In this document: positions 45,278 through 54,091 of the stretch, piece after piece
Position numbering within the stretch: position 1 is the first letter of the stretch
Layout of the letters: each line of letters opens with the position of its first letter
Source of the DNA: Rhodocyclaceae bacterium
Lineage (GTDB): Bacteria > Pseudomonadota > Gammaproteobacteria > Burkholderiales > Rhodocyclaceae
Reading direction: 5' to 3'
Assembly (NCBI GenBank): GCA_020445745.1
Contig: JAGRGB010000101.1
Location: 21,353-85,352 of the forward strand
Length of the DNA: 64,000 nucleotides
The notes under the pieces: model-generated
The model's database searches: none
What the model was told of the DNA's origin: nothing
The model's input: only the letters and a program-made list of their open reading frames with translations
Program-made: the position numbers and the translations under genes

Positions 45278-45949
45278 CGAGTATCCCCTGCGTGCTGAAA
45301 GGTTGATAGTCTCGTCATCATAAGAGGGGTGTTGAGGTCACTATCGTAAACGACCATACAGAAAGTGATGGCTCATATAACCCTTTCTGTTGGGCGAGTT
45401 TCGGTCGAGATTCATTGCTATGTGAAGTTAACCGACAGAAAAGTTGGGATGCAAGCTTCGTCGATCCGCCTCGCTTGAAATCCTCTTTGCATCTAGGCGG
45501 AAAGCATAACGCGTTTGTCGGACGGCAGCTATCCGGCTCATTCCTCGAGCGGCCGGAAGTGGCCGGGTCGCGACAGCGACAGGTCCAAGTTCGTCGCCGT
45601 AAACCTGCCGTTCAGGACGATCCCGCGAGGGAAATTCTGACCGGATACCCGCCGGCAGCAACCGGCCGTGGCCTGCCCTGCACGCTCATGAGCCCATCGA
45701 CCGGTCCGCCATCAAACCTGCCGCTCCAGCACCAGCATCGCGCGCCCCTGCCGCTGCGCGGAGCCGAATCATCGAAGCGGCTCGCCCGGGATTGCGCCGA
45801 CTCAGGCTAAAGGCGCCTTGCGCTTCGATGGTCGGGCTCGACTCGATCCATGGCGGCCTTCCGTGCCCAGCGGCCGCGGCGAATCGCAGTTGCCACCCTG
45901 GTGCCTCCGCGATTGGGTCGGCGCCTCGCAGCGCTCTGTGTCGCCGCGA
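45278..45949. other. Gene-free interval at the right edge of the island
   Basis: About 670 bases between the lipoprotein and relA. Frames are short and without domains. A minus-strand repeat core AGCTGCCGTCCG lies at 45519-45530. GC content rises back to core levels on the right, marking the island boundary. Confidence 0.45.
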
Positions 45950-48160
45950 TCATGCCCGCGACGCGCTATCCACCCCTTCGACGTCGCGCAGTTTCTGCAG
46001 CGCCCGGTTCAGCGCCGGCACGCCGCCGACCTCGACGGTGAAGCGCATGTGGGCCTTGCCGGCCTTCGAGCGGGTGTTCACGGCGATCACGTTGATCTGC
46101 TCGCGTGACAGCACGTCGGAGATGTCGCGCAGCAGGCCCTGGCGGTCGCCGGCCTCGACCAGCACGTCCATCGGGTAGATCTGCGGCCTCGACGTGGTCG
46201 GCTGGTCGCCCCACTCGGCGCCGACCACGCGCTCGGGGTGGCGGGCGGCCAGGTGCATGAAGTCGCGGCAGTCGATGCGGTGGATCGACACACCGCGTCC
46301 GCGCGTGACGAAGCCCTCGATGGCGTCCGGCGGCGCGGGACGGCAGCAACGGCCCAGCGAGGTCATCAGCTTGCCGACGCCCACGATCAGCACCTTGTCG
46401 GCGTTGTCGATGCCGCGTTCGCGGCCGACCACCATCTCCGGCGGTGGCGGCGCCGGAGCCGGAACGCGCTTGTCGCCGCGGATCGCCACCTGCAGGCTGC
46501 GCGCGCCGACGTCGCCGCGGCCGACCGCGACGAACATCGCGTCGGCGCTCTTGAAGCCGAGCCGGGTGGCCAGCTCGTCCACGTTCACCTGGCTGTGGCC
46601 CTCGCGCTGCATCTCCCGCACCACCGCGTTGCGGCCGCGCCCGAGCAGTTCCTGCTCTTCCTGGGCGCTGAAGTACTGCTTGATCTTCTGGCGGGCACGG
46701 CCGGTGTGCACGTAGCCCTGCAGCGTGTTTAGCCAGTCGCGCGACGGCCCGCCCTCCTTGGCGGTGATGATCTCGACGGTCTGGCCGGATTCGAGCTGGG
46801 TGTTGAGCGGCAGCAGGTGGCCGTCCACCTTGGCACCGCGGCAGCGATGGCCGACCTCGGTGTGAAGGCGATAGGCGAAGTCGACCGGGGTGGCGCCGCG
46901 CGGCATGTCGATCACCCGGCCCTGGGGCGTCAGCACGTAGATCGTGTCGTCCAGCGACGCGCGCTTGAACTGCTCGACCCAGTGGCTGGAGTCGGTCACC
47001 TCGTCGCGCCACGACAGCAGGTTGCGCAGCAGCGCGATCTTGTCGTCGTAGGCACTGCCGGCGGCGCCGCTGCCCTCCTTGTAGCGCCAGTGGGCGGCGA
47101 TGCCGAGTTCCGCATGGCGGTGCATCTCGTGGGTGCGGATCTGCACCTCCAGCGCCCGCCCGTCGCCGGCCAGCACGGCAGTGTGCAGCGACTGGTAGTT
47201 GTTGCCCTTGGGCTTCAGGATGTAGTCGTCGAACTCCTTCTGGATCGGCGTCCATAGCTGGTGCACGATGCCGAGCACCGCGTAGCAGTCCTTGATGTCG
47301 CCGACCAGCACGCGCAGCGCACGCACGTCGTAGACCTGCGAGAAATCCAGCTTCTTCGCCCGCATCTTGTTGTAGATGCTGAAGATGTGCTTGGGCCGCC
47401 CGTGGATCTCGGCGTCGATGCCGACCTTGCCGAGCTCGCTGCGCAGGCGCTCGATCGAGGTCTCGATGAACTGCTCGCGCTCAGAGCGGCGTTCGTCGAG
47501 CATCTTGGCGATGCGCTTGTAGGTGTCCGGTTCGAGGAAGCGAAACGACAGATCCTCCATCTCCCACTTGATCTGCCAGATGCCGAGCCGGTTGGCGAGC
47601 GGCGCATAGATCTCCTGGCTCTCCCGCGCCACCTGCTGGCGCGCGTCGCCGGGATGGTCGGTGAGATAACGCAGGGTCTGGGTGCGCGAGGCCAGCCGCA
47701 GCAGCACCACGCGGATGTCCTCGACCATCGCCAGCAGCATCTTGCGCAGGGTCTCGGTCTGGGAGCGGATCTCGGCCGGGGTGCTGTACTTGCCGCTCTG
47801 CCGGGTCAGCATGCGCAGGCCGTTGAGCTTGCGCAGGCCACGCACCAGCATCGCCACGTGGGCGCCGAAGTCTGCTTCGACATCCTCGACCTTGCCGCCG
47901 TCGTGCTGCGGCACCGCAAACAGGATCGCACCCAGGCGCGCGTCGGCATCCATCTTCAGCGAGGCGCTGACCAGGGCCATGCCGAGGGCGTGGCTCCAGG
48001 TCGCCTCGCCGGTGCCGAGCACGCTGTCGCCGTACAGCCCGCGGGCATACTGGAATGCCTTGTCGACGCGTGACGCCTCCGCGTCCGCGAGCCCCTCGGT
48101 GAGCAGGGGCAGGCAGGCTTCGTCGTCGCCGACCGCGATCGAATGAGTAACCGAGACCAT
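45950..48160 (-). CDS. relA: GTP pyrophosphokinase RelA
   Basis: 736 residues. The HD region is degenerate (FAVPQHDGGKVED in place of the metal-binding HD-x-x-ED pattern), so hydrolase activity is probably lost, as in RelA. The synthetase domain is intact (YDVRALRVLVGDIKDCYAVL, LKPKGNNYQSLHTAVL). TGS (DDTIYVLTPQGRVIDMPRGA), a zinc-finger/helical region with CC (LGRCCRPAPPDA) and a C-terminal ACT domain follow. It makes (p)ppGpp on the ribosome during amino-acid starvation. The ATG at 48160 is preferred; an upstream start is less likely. It is divergent from the DMT exporter. Confidence 0.95.
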   Translation of the reverse strand: MVSVTHSIAVGDDEACLPLLTEGLADAEASRVDKAFQYARGLYGDSVLGTGEATWSHALGMALVSASLKMDADARLGAILFAVPQHDGGKVEDVEADFGAHVAMLVRGLRKLNGLRMLTRQSGKYSTPAEIRSQTETLRKMLLAMVEDIRVVLLRLASRTQTLRYLTDHPGDARQQVARESQEIYAPLANRLGIWQIKWEMEDLSFRFLEPDTYKRIAKMLDERRSEREQFIETSIERLRSELGKVGIDAEIHGRPKHIFSIYNKMRAKKLDFSQVYDVRALRVLVGDIKDCYAVLGIVHQLWTPIQKEFDDYILKPKGNNYQSLHTAVLAGDGRALEVQIRTHEMHRHAELGIAAHWRYKEGSGAAGSAYDDKIALLRNLLSWRDEVTDSSHWVEQFKRASLDDTIYVLTPQGRVIDMPRGATPVDFAYRLHTEVGHRCRGAKVDGHLLPLNTQLESGQTVEIITAKEGGPSRDWLNTLQGYVHTGRARQKIKQYFSAQEEQELLGRGRNAVVREMQREGHSQVNVDELATRLGFKSADAMFVAVGRGDVGARSLQVAIRGDKRVPAPAPPPPEMVVGRERGIDNADKVLIVGVGKLMTSLGRCCRPAPPDAIEGFVTRGRGVSIHRIDCRDFMHLAARHPERVVGAEWGDQPTTSRPQIYPMDVLVEAGDRQGLLRDISDVLSREQINVIAVNTRSKAGKAHMRFTVEVGGVPALNRALQKLRDVEGVDSASRA

Positions 48161-48230
48161 GGCGCGAATTATCCCACAGTGGTGCCGCCACCCGTGTCGG
48201 CGATAATCGTCAATCGATACCGCCACCCAT

Positions 48231-49124
48231 ATGCCCAGCGCTCTCGCCCACCCCTACCTGCTGCTCACCCTGACCGTGCTGTTCTGGTCGGGCAACATGG
48301 TCGCCGGCCGCGGCCTGCGGGAGGACGTGCCGCCGATCCTGCTGGCGCTGCTGCGCTGGCTGATCGCCCTCGGCCTGACCCTGCCGTTCGCGGTGCGCGG
48401 CTTCGACCGGGGCCAGCTCGCGACGATGCTGCAGGCGTGGCCGGCGATGCTGCTGCTGGGCCTGCTGGGGGTCGGCGGCTTCAACACCTTCGCCTACATT
48501 GCACTGCAGCATACCACCGCCACCAACGCCTCGCTGCTCAACAGCTTCATCCCGATCGTCACGATCGCGCTGTCGTGGGCGTTGCTCGGGCGGCGCCTGC
48601 GCGGCGTCGAGGCGGTCGGCGTGATGGTGTCGATGGCCGGCGTGCTGCTGATCGTCGGCCGCGGCGAGCCCGGTGTGCTGGCGTCGCTGTCGCTGAACCG
48701 CGGCGACCTGTGGATGCTGCTCGCGGTGCTGACCTGGGCGCTATACACGGTGGGTCTGCAGTGGCGGCCCGCGGGGCTCGACTCGATGGTGATGCTGGCC
48801 GCGTTCACAGTGGTCGGCCTGGCCGCGTTGATCCCGGCGGCGGCGGTGGAGTACCTTTCCGGGGCGCGCCTCCGGGTCGACGCCGGCACGATCGCCGGCA
48901 TCCTGTACACCGGGGTTTTTCCGGGCTTTCTCGGCTACGTTTTCTACAATCGAGGCGTGGCCGCGGTGGGTCCCAACCGGGGATCGCTGTTCATCCACCT
49001 GATGCCGGCCTTCGGCACCGGTCTGGCCGCCGTCTTCCTCGGCGAGCGGCCCCACTGGTACCACCTGGTCGGCATCGTCCTGATCTTCGCCGGGATCACG
49101 ATGAATACCCGAAGGGCGTCCTGA
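48231..49124 (+). CDS. DMT-family exporter (EamA)
   Basis: 297 residues, ten predicted membrane helices as two EamA repeats. The first repeat reads LALLRWLIALGLTLPFAVRG and NTFAYIALQHTTATNASLLN; the second begins GDLWMLLAVLTWALYTVGLQ and includes GPNRGSLFIHLMPAFGTGLA. It probably exports an amino acid or metabolite; the cargo cannot be read. Its stop overlaps the MtfA-like start (TGATG), so the two are co-translated. Confidence 0.93.
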   Translation: MPSALAHPYLLLTLTVLFWSGNMVAGRGLREDVPPILLALLRWLIALGLTLPFAVRGFDRGQLATMLQAWPAMLLLGLLGVGGFNTFAYIALQHTTATNASLLNSFIPIVTIALSWALLGRRLRGVEAVGVMVSMAGVLLIVGRGEPGVLASLSLNRGDLWMLLAVLTWALYTVGLQWRPAGLDSMVMLAAFTVVGLAALIPAAAVEYLSGARLRVDAGTIAGILYTGVFPGFLGYVFYNRGVAAVGPNRGSLFIHLMPAFGTGLAAVFLGERPHWYHLVGIVLIFAGITMNTRRAS

Positions 49125-49930
49125 TGTTCCGATTGCACGATCTGTTCCGCAGCGCCAGCCGCGACGATCCCGCCGTGGACGAGAACGTCTGGGCGTGGAT
49201 CGAATCGGACCTGCCCTTCCTGGAGTTCGTGCCGCCGGAAATGCGCCCGCGCCTGCGCGCGCTGGCCACCGAGATCCTGCGCGACAAGGAGTTCCACGGC
49301 GCCCACGGCCTCGTCGTGGACGACCGCATGATGCTGTCGATCGCGCTGCAGGCGGCGCTGCTGATCCTGCGCCTGGGCAGCGGCTGCTACCGGGGCTGGG
49401 TCGGCGTCGTCGTCTATCCCGGCGATTTCGTGATCCCGCGCAGCGTGGTGGACGAGGCCGGTGTCGTGCACGAGTACCAGGAGCCGGCCCTCGGCGAGGC
49501 CTGGGAGGGCGGTCCGGTGCTGGTCTCGTGGACGGCGGGCGGGCAGCGGCCACGCGCGCTCAACGTGGTGATCCACGAGTTCGCCCACAAGCTCGACATG
49601 GCCAACGGCGGCGCCGACGGCCTTCCGCTGCTGCCGCGCGACATCGACGTGGCGCGCTGGTCCGACGCCTTCGGCCAGGCCTTCGACGACTTCTGTCGCC
49701 GTGTCGAGGGCGGCGAACTGACCGCCATCGACGCCTATGCCAGCGAGTCGCCCGCGGAGTTCTACGCGGTCCTGTCGGAGGCCTTCTTCCTGATGCCGTT
49801 GCGCCTGCGCGCCGAGTATCCGCGGGTCTATGCGCTGCTCGCCGAACTCTACGGCGTCGACACCGCCGAGGGCGAGGCTGCCGCGGTAGCACGGCGCTGG
49901 CGCATGGACCATGGAGCCGCGGAGCAGTGA
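49124..49930 (+). CDS. mtfA: MtfA-like zinc peptidase (DgsA anti-repressor family)
   Basis: 268 residues. It has the gluzincin motif HEFAHKLDMANGGADGLPLL at about 150-170 and the downstream Glu in YASESPAEFYAVLSEAFFLM. E. coli MtfA binds and inactivates the glucose repressor Mlc (DgsA) and is a weak aminopeptidase. No Mlc is in view, so the target in this organism is open. It overlaps the DMT exporter stop at the start and the flavodoxin start by 4 bases (GTGA) at the end. Confidence 0.9.
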   Translation: MFRLHDLFRSASRDDPAVDENVWAWIESDLPFLEFVPPEMRPRLRALATEILRDKEFHGAHGLVVDDRMMLSIALQAALLILRLGSGCYRGWVGVVVYPGDFVIPRSVVDEAGVVHEYQEPALGEAWEGGPVLVSWTAGGQRPRALNVVIHEFAHKLDMANGGADGLPLLPRDIDVARWSDAFGQAFDDFCRRVEGGELTAIDAYASESPAEFYAVLSEAFFLMPLRLRAEYPRVYALLAELYGVDTAEGEAAAVARRWRMDHGAAEQ

Positions 49931-50394
49931 GCGAGGGCAAGCGCCGGCTGTTGATCGTCTATCACACCCAGACCGGCCATACCGGCCGGCTCGCCGACGC
50001 GGTGGCGGCGGGGGCCCGCTCGGTCGAGGAATGCGACACCGTGCTGCTGCGTGCCTTCGATGCCGGCGCCGACGACCTGCGCCACGCCGACGGGCTGCTG
50101 CTCGGCACCCCCGAGAACTTCGGCTACATGTCCGGTGCCCTGAAGGACTTCTTCGACCGCACCTACTATGCGGTCGAGGGCGAGATGGCCGGGGTCCCCT
50201 ATGGCGTCTTCGTGTCGGCCGGCAATGACGGCCGCGGCGCGGTGCGCGAGATCGGCCGCATCGCCAACGGCTACGGCTGGCGCCAGGTGTGCGATGCGAT
50301 GATCGTGCGCGGTGAAGTCGGCGAGGACGACCTCGCCAATGCCCGCGACCTCGGCGAGGCGATGGCCAGCGGGCTGGCGCTGGGCGTGTTCTGA
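49927..50394 (+). CDS. Flavodoxin-family protein
   Basis: 155 residues from a GTG overlapping the peptidase stop. FMN phosphate-loop region LLIVYHTQTGHTGRLADAVA, then LLLGTPENFGYMSGALKDFF, FDRTYYAVEGEMAGVPYGVF and VSAGNDGRGAVREIGRI. This is the NAD(P)H-dependent reductase-like short flavodoxin type. It may carry electrons or act as a quinone reductase. Third gene of the DMT-mtfA-flavodoxin run. Confidence 0.87.
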   Translation: MSEGKRRLLIVYHTQTGHTGRLADAVAAGARSVEECDTVLLRAFDAGADDLRHADGLLLGTPENFGYMSGALKDFFDRTYYAVEGEMAGVPYGVFVSAGNDGRGAVREIGRIANGYGWRQVCDAMIVRGEVGEDDLANARDLGEAMASGLALGVF

Positions 50395-50557
50395 TCCACC
50401 TCCGGCCCACCGGCAGCGGCTGCCGAGGCGCGCCGCTGCCCGGCATTTGCCGGCATACGTTTCGTCTTCTAGGCTGATATCGCGTTTGCCGGAGATTGGG
50501 CAGGAGTGTTCGCGGCCTTCGGCAGACGCGAACGAAATCCATCTGGAGGACGACCCT

Positions 50558-50986
50558 ATGGCCATTACCTGGATTCTGGTTGCCAACGCCAGCCTTGCAA
50601 GACTGTATGCAAACCTCGGCCCCAACAAGGGGCTGACGCTGGTCAAGGAACTGGACCACCCGGAGAGCCGGCAGAAGAATGCCGACCTGGTCACCGACCG
50701 CGGCGGAACCGGTCACGGCGACGGTTCCTACGAAGCGCCGAGCGCACCGAAGGAAAACGCCGCCCGCAGTTTCGCCCAGGAGATCGCGCGCGAATTCTAT
50801 GCCGGGCGCAACCGCCAGGCCTACGCGCGGGCGATCCTGGTGGCGCCGCCCGGTTTCATGGGCCTGCTCAATGCCAGCATCGACGGCCCCACCGCCCAAC
50901 TGGTGTCCGACCGTTTCGAAAAGGACTACACCAAGGCGTCCGAATCCCAGCTCAAGGAACGGCTGGCCTCCTGCATCTTCCTGTAG
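50558..50986 (+). CDS. Host-attachment family protein
   Basis: 142 residues, with TGGAGGA upstream of the ATG. It starts MAITWILVANASLARLYANL; the features GSYEAPSAPKENAARSFAQE, RQAYARAILVAPPGFMGLLN and the terminal KDYTKASESQLKERLA match the Host_attach family, first described in Agrobacterium as required for attachment to host cells. Many free-living proteobacteria have it, so the name is historical. It is followed by a clear terminator. Confidence 0.88.
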   Translation: MAITWILVANASLARLYANLGPNKGLTLVKELDHPESRQKNADLVTDRGGTGHGDGSYEAPSAPKENAARSFAQEIAREFYAGRNRQAYARAILVAPPGFMGLLNASIDGPTAQLVSDRFEKDYTKASESQLKERLASCIFL

Positions 50987-51010
50987 CCGCGACAACGGCC
51001 CGTCGGCGAG

Positions 51011-51035
51011 AGGGGTGCCGGGCGGCACCCCTTTT
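51011..51035 (+). terminator. Rho-independent terminator after the host-attachment gene
   Basis: Nine-base-pair stem AGGGGTGCC / GGCACCCCT with loop GGGC and a following TTTT. It starts 25 bases after the stop codon. Confidence 0.85.
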
Positions 51036-51062
51036 CGTTGCAGCCCCGGCGGCCGGCGGCGG

Positions 51063-51623
51063 TCAGTCGATGGTGAGCTTGACGAACCAGCGCGAGGACG
51101 GATCGATCTCGGCGATGTCGGCATCGGCGAACGGCGGCACCCCGGGGTCGTCGGGCGGCGCGCCGATCAGGTTCAGATCCACCGCATGGGGCATGCCGAC
51201 GAGACCGTCCGTGCCGGCCTCGAGACGGTAGTAGATGCCGTTCCACAGCTTCGCGCCGAAATCCTTCGGCGCCTTGTACAGGAACAGCAGCGAGTGTTCC
51301 AGCCAGCGCAGGTCGCCATCGCCGACGATCCCCGGTTGGGCATACGGATAGGGCACGTAGCACTGGATCTCGACGCTGGCCTCCAGGCACTTGAATTCCT
51401 TCATCGACAGGAAGAAATCCTTGAAACGCTCGAACGCCAGGTCGAGCTCGAAACGGGTTGCCGTGCCATCCGGCTCGAAATGCACGGAGCCGATGTCGGT
51501 CACGCTGCCGTCGCGGGCATGCAAGCGCACCCGCTTGTCGCCCGCCAGCTCCCAGCCCCACGCCGGCACCGCCAGTGCCGTCGCGATGGCGATCGCGGCG
51601 ACCCTGCCAAGTATCGCTGTCAT
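51063..51623 (-). CDS. Exported protein of unknown function
   Basis: 186 residues. Signal peptide VAAIAIATALAVPAWG, then a beta-rich mature part (VRLHARDGSVTDIGSVHFEP, RWLEHSLLFLYKAPKDFGAK, GTDGLVGMPHAVDLNLIGAP) with two cysteines (KCLEASVEIQC). No family recognised. It is convergent with the host-attachment gene and just downstream of thpR on the same strand (gap 15 bases), so it may share that transcript. Confidence 0.75.
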   Translation of the reverse strand: MTAILGRVAAIAIATALAVPAWGWELAGDKRVRLHARDGSVTDIGSVHFEPDGTATRFELDLAFERFKDFFLSMKEFKCLEASVEIQCYVPYPYAQPGIVGDGDLRWLEHSLLFLYKAPKDFGAKLWNGIYYRLEAGTDGLVGMPHAVDLNLIGAPPDDPGVPPFADADIAEIDPSSRWFVKLTID

Positions 51624-51638
51624 CTGCTCGCACCTCCC

Positions 51639-52193
51639 TCAGCCACTATACGCCGGGCCGCTTGCGGGGCCGAGCGGGAAGCGCGTCAGCACCCGGTAGC
51701 GGGCACCGGCGGCGTCCAGCTCGGAGCCCGCCAGCACGAAATCCCGGCAGGTCCAGGTCAGCATCGGCGGCGGCGGGGCCACCAGCGCCGTTGCCCGCCG
51801 GAACAGGGTCACGTGGGGGTGGAAGCCGCGCCGCTCGACCGCCACGCCAAGCCCGGCGAGGCGCCCGCGCAGCGCCTCGTGCAGCGCGACGGCGCCGGCC
51901 GGCACCTGCGAGCAGCCGGCCCAGACGATGCCGCTGCGCCGCCACAGCGCGACCTGGTCGAACTGCAGCGCGAATGCCGTGCCGGCCAGGGTGGCGGCCA
52001 TCGCCTCGATCGCCCGCCGGCGCCCGCCGTCGACGGCGCCGATGAAGGCCAGCGTCAGGTGCAGCCGGTCGGTCGTGATGCGGCGGCCGCCCCGGCACGC
52101 CAGGCCAGCCGCGAAATCGGCCATCGCCCGTGCCTCGGCCGCGCTCGGCCACAAGGCGAAGAACAGCCGCTCGCCGGCCTGCCTAGCCGCCAC
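51639..52193 (-). CDS. thpR: RNA 2',3'-cyclic phosphodiesterase
   Basis: 184 residues. Two H-x-T-x motifs define the 2H phosphoesterase fold: [13 protein letters not shown] at about 44-56 and [11 protein letters not shown] near 125. [20 protein letters not shown] is the usual ThpR/LigT start. It opens 2',3'-cyclic phosphates at RNA ends. The ATG overlaps the ispF stop by 11 bases, so thpR rides on the isoprenoid operon. Confidence 0.9.
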   Translation of the reverse strand: MAARQAGERLFFALWPSAAEARAMADFAAGLACRGGRRITTDRLHLTLAFIGAVDGGRRRAIEAMAATLAGTAFALQFDQVALWRRSGIVWAGCSQVPAGAVALHEALRGRLAGLGVAVERRGFHPHVTLFRRATALVAPPPPMLTWTCRDFVLAGSELDAAGARYRVLTRFPLGPASGPAYSG

Positions 52194-52671
52194 GCAGCAG
52201 CAGCACCACCGCCTGCGCCGCGATGCCTTCGCCGCGTCCGGTGAAGCCCAGCATCTCGGTGGTCTTCCCCTTCACGTTGACCCGCGCCGGCGGCAGCGAC
52301 AGGTCGGCGGCGATATTGGCCACCATCGCCGGCACGTGGGGCAGCAGCCGCGGCGCCCGCGCGATCACGGTGGCGTCCACGTTGCCGACGCGCATGCCGG
52401 TATCGAACACCGCCGCCGCTGCCGCCCGCAGCAACTCGCGACTGTCGGCACCGGCGAAACGCGCATCGCTGTCGGGAAAGTGGCGGCCGATGTCGCCCAG
52501 CGCGGCCGCCCCGAGCATCGCGTCGGTGATCGCGTGGAGCAGGACGTCGGCATCCGAATGGCCCAGCAGGCCGCGTTCATGGGGAATCGTCACGCCGCCG
52601 ATGATCAGCGCCCGCCCCGGCACCAGCGCGTGGACGTCGAAACCCTGGCCGATCGAGAACGGGAGATCCAT
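52183..52671 (-). CDS. ispF: 2-C-methyl-D-erythritol 2,4-cyclodiphosphate synthase
   Basis: 162 residues. It has the IspF signature [20 protein letters not shown], with metal ligands Asp and His in DVH, then [20 protein letters not shown] and the terminal [17 protein letters not shown]. It makes the cyclic diphosphate intermediate of the MEP isoprenoid pathway. Starts one base after the ispD stop. Confidence 0.97.
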   Translation of the reverse strand: MDLPFSIGQGFDVHALVPGRALIIGGVTIPHERGLLGHSDADVLLHAITDAMLGAAALGDIGRHFPDSDARFAGADSRELLRAAAAAVFDTGMRVGNVDATVIARAPRLLPHVPAMVANIAADLSLPPARVNVKGKTTEMLGFTGRGEGIAAQAVVLLLRGG

Positions 52672-52672
52672 G

Positions 52673-53371
52673 TCAGCGCGCCCGGTTGGCCAGAATCCAT
52701 TCGGCCATGTGCAGGTCCAGCGGGTAGGTCACCTTGAGGTTGGAGGCATCGCCCTCCACCAGCCGCGGACGCAGGCCGGCAGCCTCGATCGCGCTGGCTT
52801 CGTCGGTGACCCCGCGCGCCCGTTCGAGGGCGCGGCGCAGCATGATGTAGCGAAACATCTGGGGCGTCTGCGCCTGCCACAGGCGTTCACGCGCCACAGT
52901 CTCGACGCTGTGGCCGTGTCCGTCGTCGCGCTTCAGGGTGTCGGCCACCGGCACCGCCAGCAGACCGCCGACTTCGTCGTCGGACAGGCTCAGCAGGCGC
53001 TCGAGGTGCCATGGGGCGAGACACGGCCGTGCCGCGTCATGCACCAGCACCCAGTCGGAGTCGGCCATTTCGTCGCGGATCGCGCGCAGGCCGTTGAGCA
53101 CGCTGTCGGCGCGCGACGCGCCGCCGCAGAACAGGCTGACCAGCCGCGGCGCGAGATCCGACCAGTCGTGGCTGTCCCACTCCTGGTCGCCGACCGACAG
53201 CACCACGTACACGCGGTCGATGTCCGGGGCCGCGCACAGGGTCTCGAGGGCATGGCGGATCAGCGGCCGCCCGAGCACCTCGAGGTACTGCTTCGGCCGC
53301 CCGGACTGCATCCGGTTGCCGCTGCCGGCAGCCGGCACCAGCGCGACGTGACGGGGTCGGGGTCTTTGCAT
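52673..53371 (-). CDS. ispD: 2-C-methyl-D-erythritol 4-phosphate cytidylyltransferase
   Basis: 232 residues. It has the nucleotidyltransferase start [20 protein letters not shown] with the Gly-rich loop and Lys, then [40 protein letters not shown] and [20 protein letters not shown]. It joins CTP to MEP, the step before IspE and IspF. ispD-ispF-thpR form one operon on the minus strand. Confidence 0.97.
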   Translation of the reverse strand: MQRPRPRHVALVPAAGSGNRMQSGRPKQYLEVLGRPLIRHALETLCAAPDIDRVYVVLSVGDQEWDSHDWSDLAPRLVSLFCGGASRADSVLNGLRAIRDEMADSDWVLVHDAARPCLAPWHLERLLSLSDDEVGGLLAVPVADTLKRDDGHGHSVETVARERLWQAQTPQMFRYIMLRRALERARGVTDEASAIEAAGLRPRLVEGDASNLKVTYPLDLHMAEWILANRAR

Positions 53372-53447
53372 GGGCGGATTCTACACGGGCGGCCTGCAGC
53401 CACGGCGATCGCCAGCCGGGGCCGCGCTGCCCCGCCAGCCGTGCCCT

Positions 53448-53885
53448 TCAGCCAGCCGGGTCGTCGGCGCGCTCGACGCGCTGGCGCAGGCGCTCCTCCT
53501 GCTCGCGCAGCTCGGGCGTCAGCGCCTCGCCGAAGTCGTCGGCCTCGAAGATCTGCCGGATCTCGATCTCGCAGTCCTCCACCATCGGGTTCGGGCAACG
53601 CCTGGCCCAGCCGATCGCCTCGTCAAGCGATTCGCACTGCCAGATCCAGAACCCCGCGATCAGCTCGCGGGTGTGCACGAACGGTCCGGCGGCGACCGTG
53701 CGCCGGCTGCCGGAAAAAAGCACCCGCGCGCCCTTTGCGCTCGGCTGCAGGCCTTCACCGGCGAGTATCACGCCGGCATCGACGAGCTCCTGGTTGTAGC
53801 GGCCCATCGCCGCCAACAGGGCTTGATCCGGCATTTCGCCGGCTTCGCTGCCACGGGTGGCGCGGATCATCACCATGAATCGCAT
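53448..53885 (-). CDS. DGPF/YCII-domain protein
   Basis: 145 residues. MRFMVMIRATRGSEAGEMPD begins a YCII-like fold of the larger DGPF-type (YciI-related); EGLQPSAKGARVLFSGSRRT and GPFVHTRELIAGFWIWQCES are diagnostic. Such proteins are often coupled to ECF sigma factors, but none is beside this one. The C-terminal 25 residues are charged and variable. Role unknown. Confidence 0.88.
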   Translation of the reverse strand: MRFMVMIRATRGSEAGEMPDQALLAAMGRYNQELVDAGVILAGEGLQPSAKGARVLFSGSRRTVAAGPFVHTRELIAGFWIWQCESLDEAIGWARRCPNPMVEDCEIEIRQIFEADDFGEALTPELREQEERLRQRVERADDPAG

Positions 53886-54091
53886 TGCAGGCTCCTCGTC
53901 GGGCCGTCGGATGCGCCCCATTATCCTCGCCTCGAATCGGACCGTCGCGCTTCGACGAGCGCCACGACGACAGGCCGACGCCGGCAATCGGGAGAAGCGG
54001 CCGACAAGGATCCGATCCCGGCCGCACGGTACGCGCCGGCGACGGCGGCGTAGTTGCCGGACGGCGGCCCGCGTGGCCCCGGCGGCGGCGT

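Noticed and set aside
36261-45949. Integron or phage island
   Set aside because: No integrase, attC-like site, phage structural gene or transposase was seen, so only the term accessory island is used.
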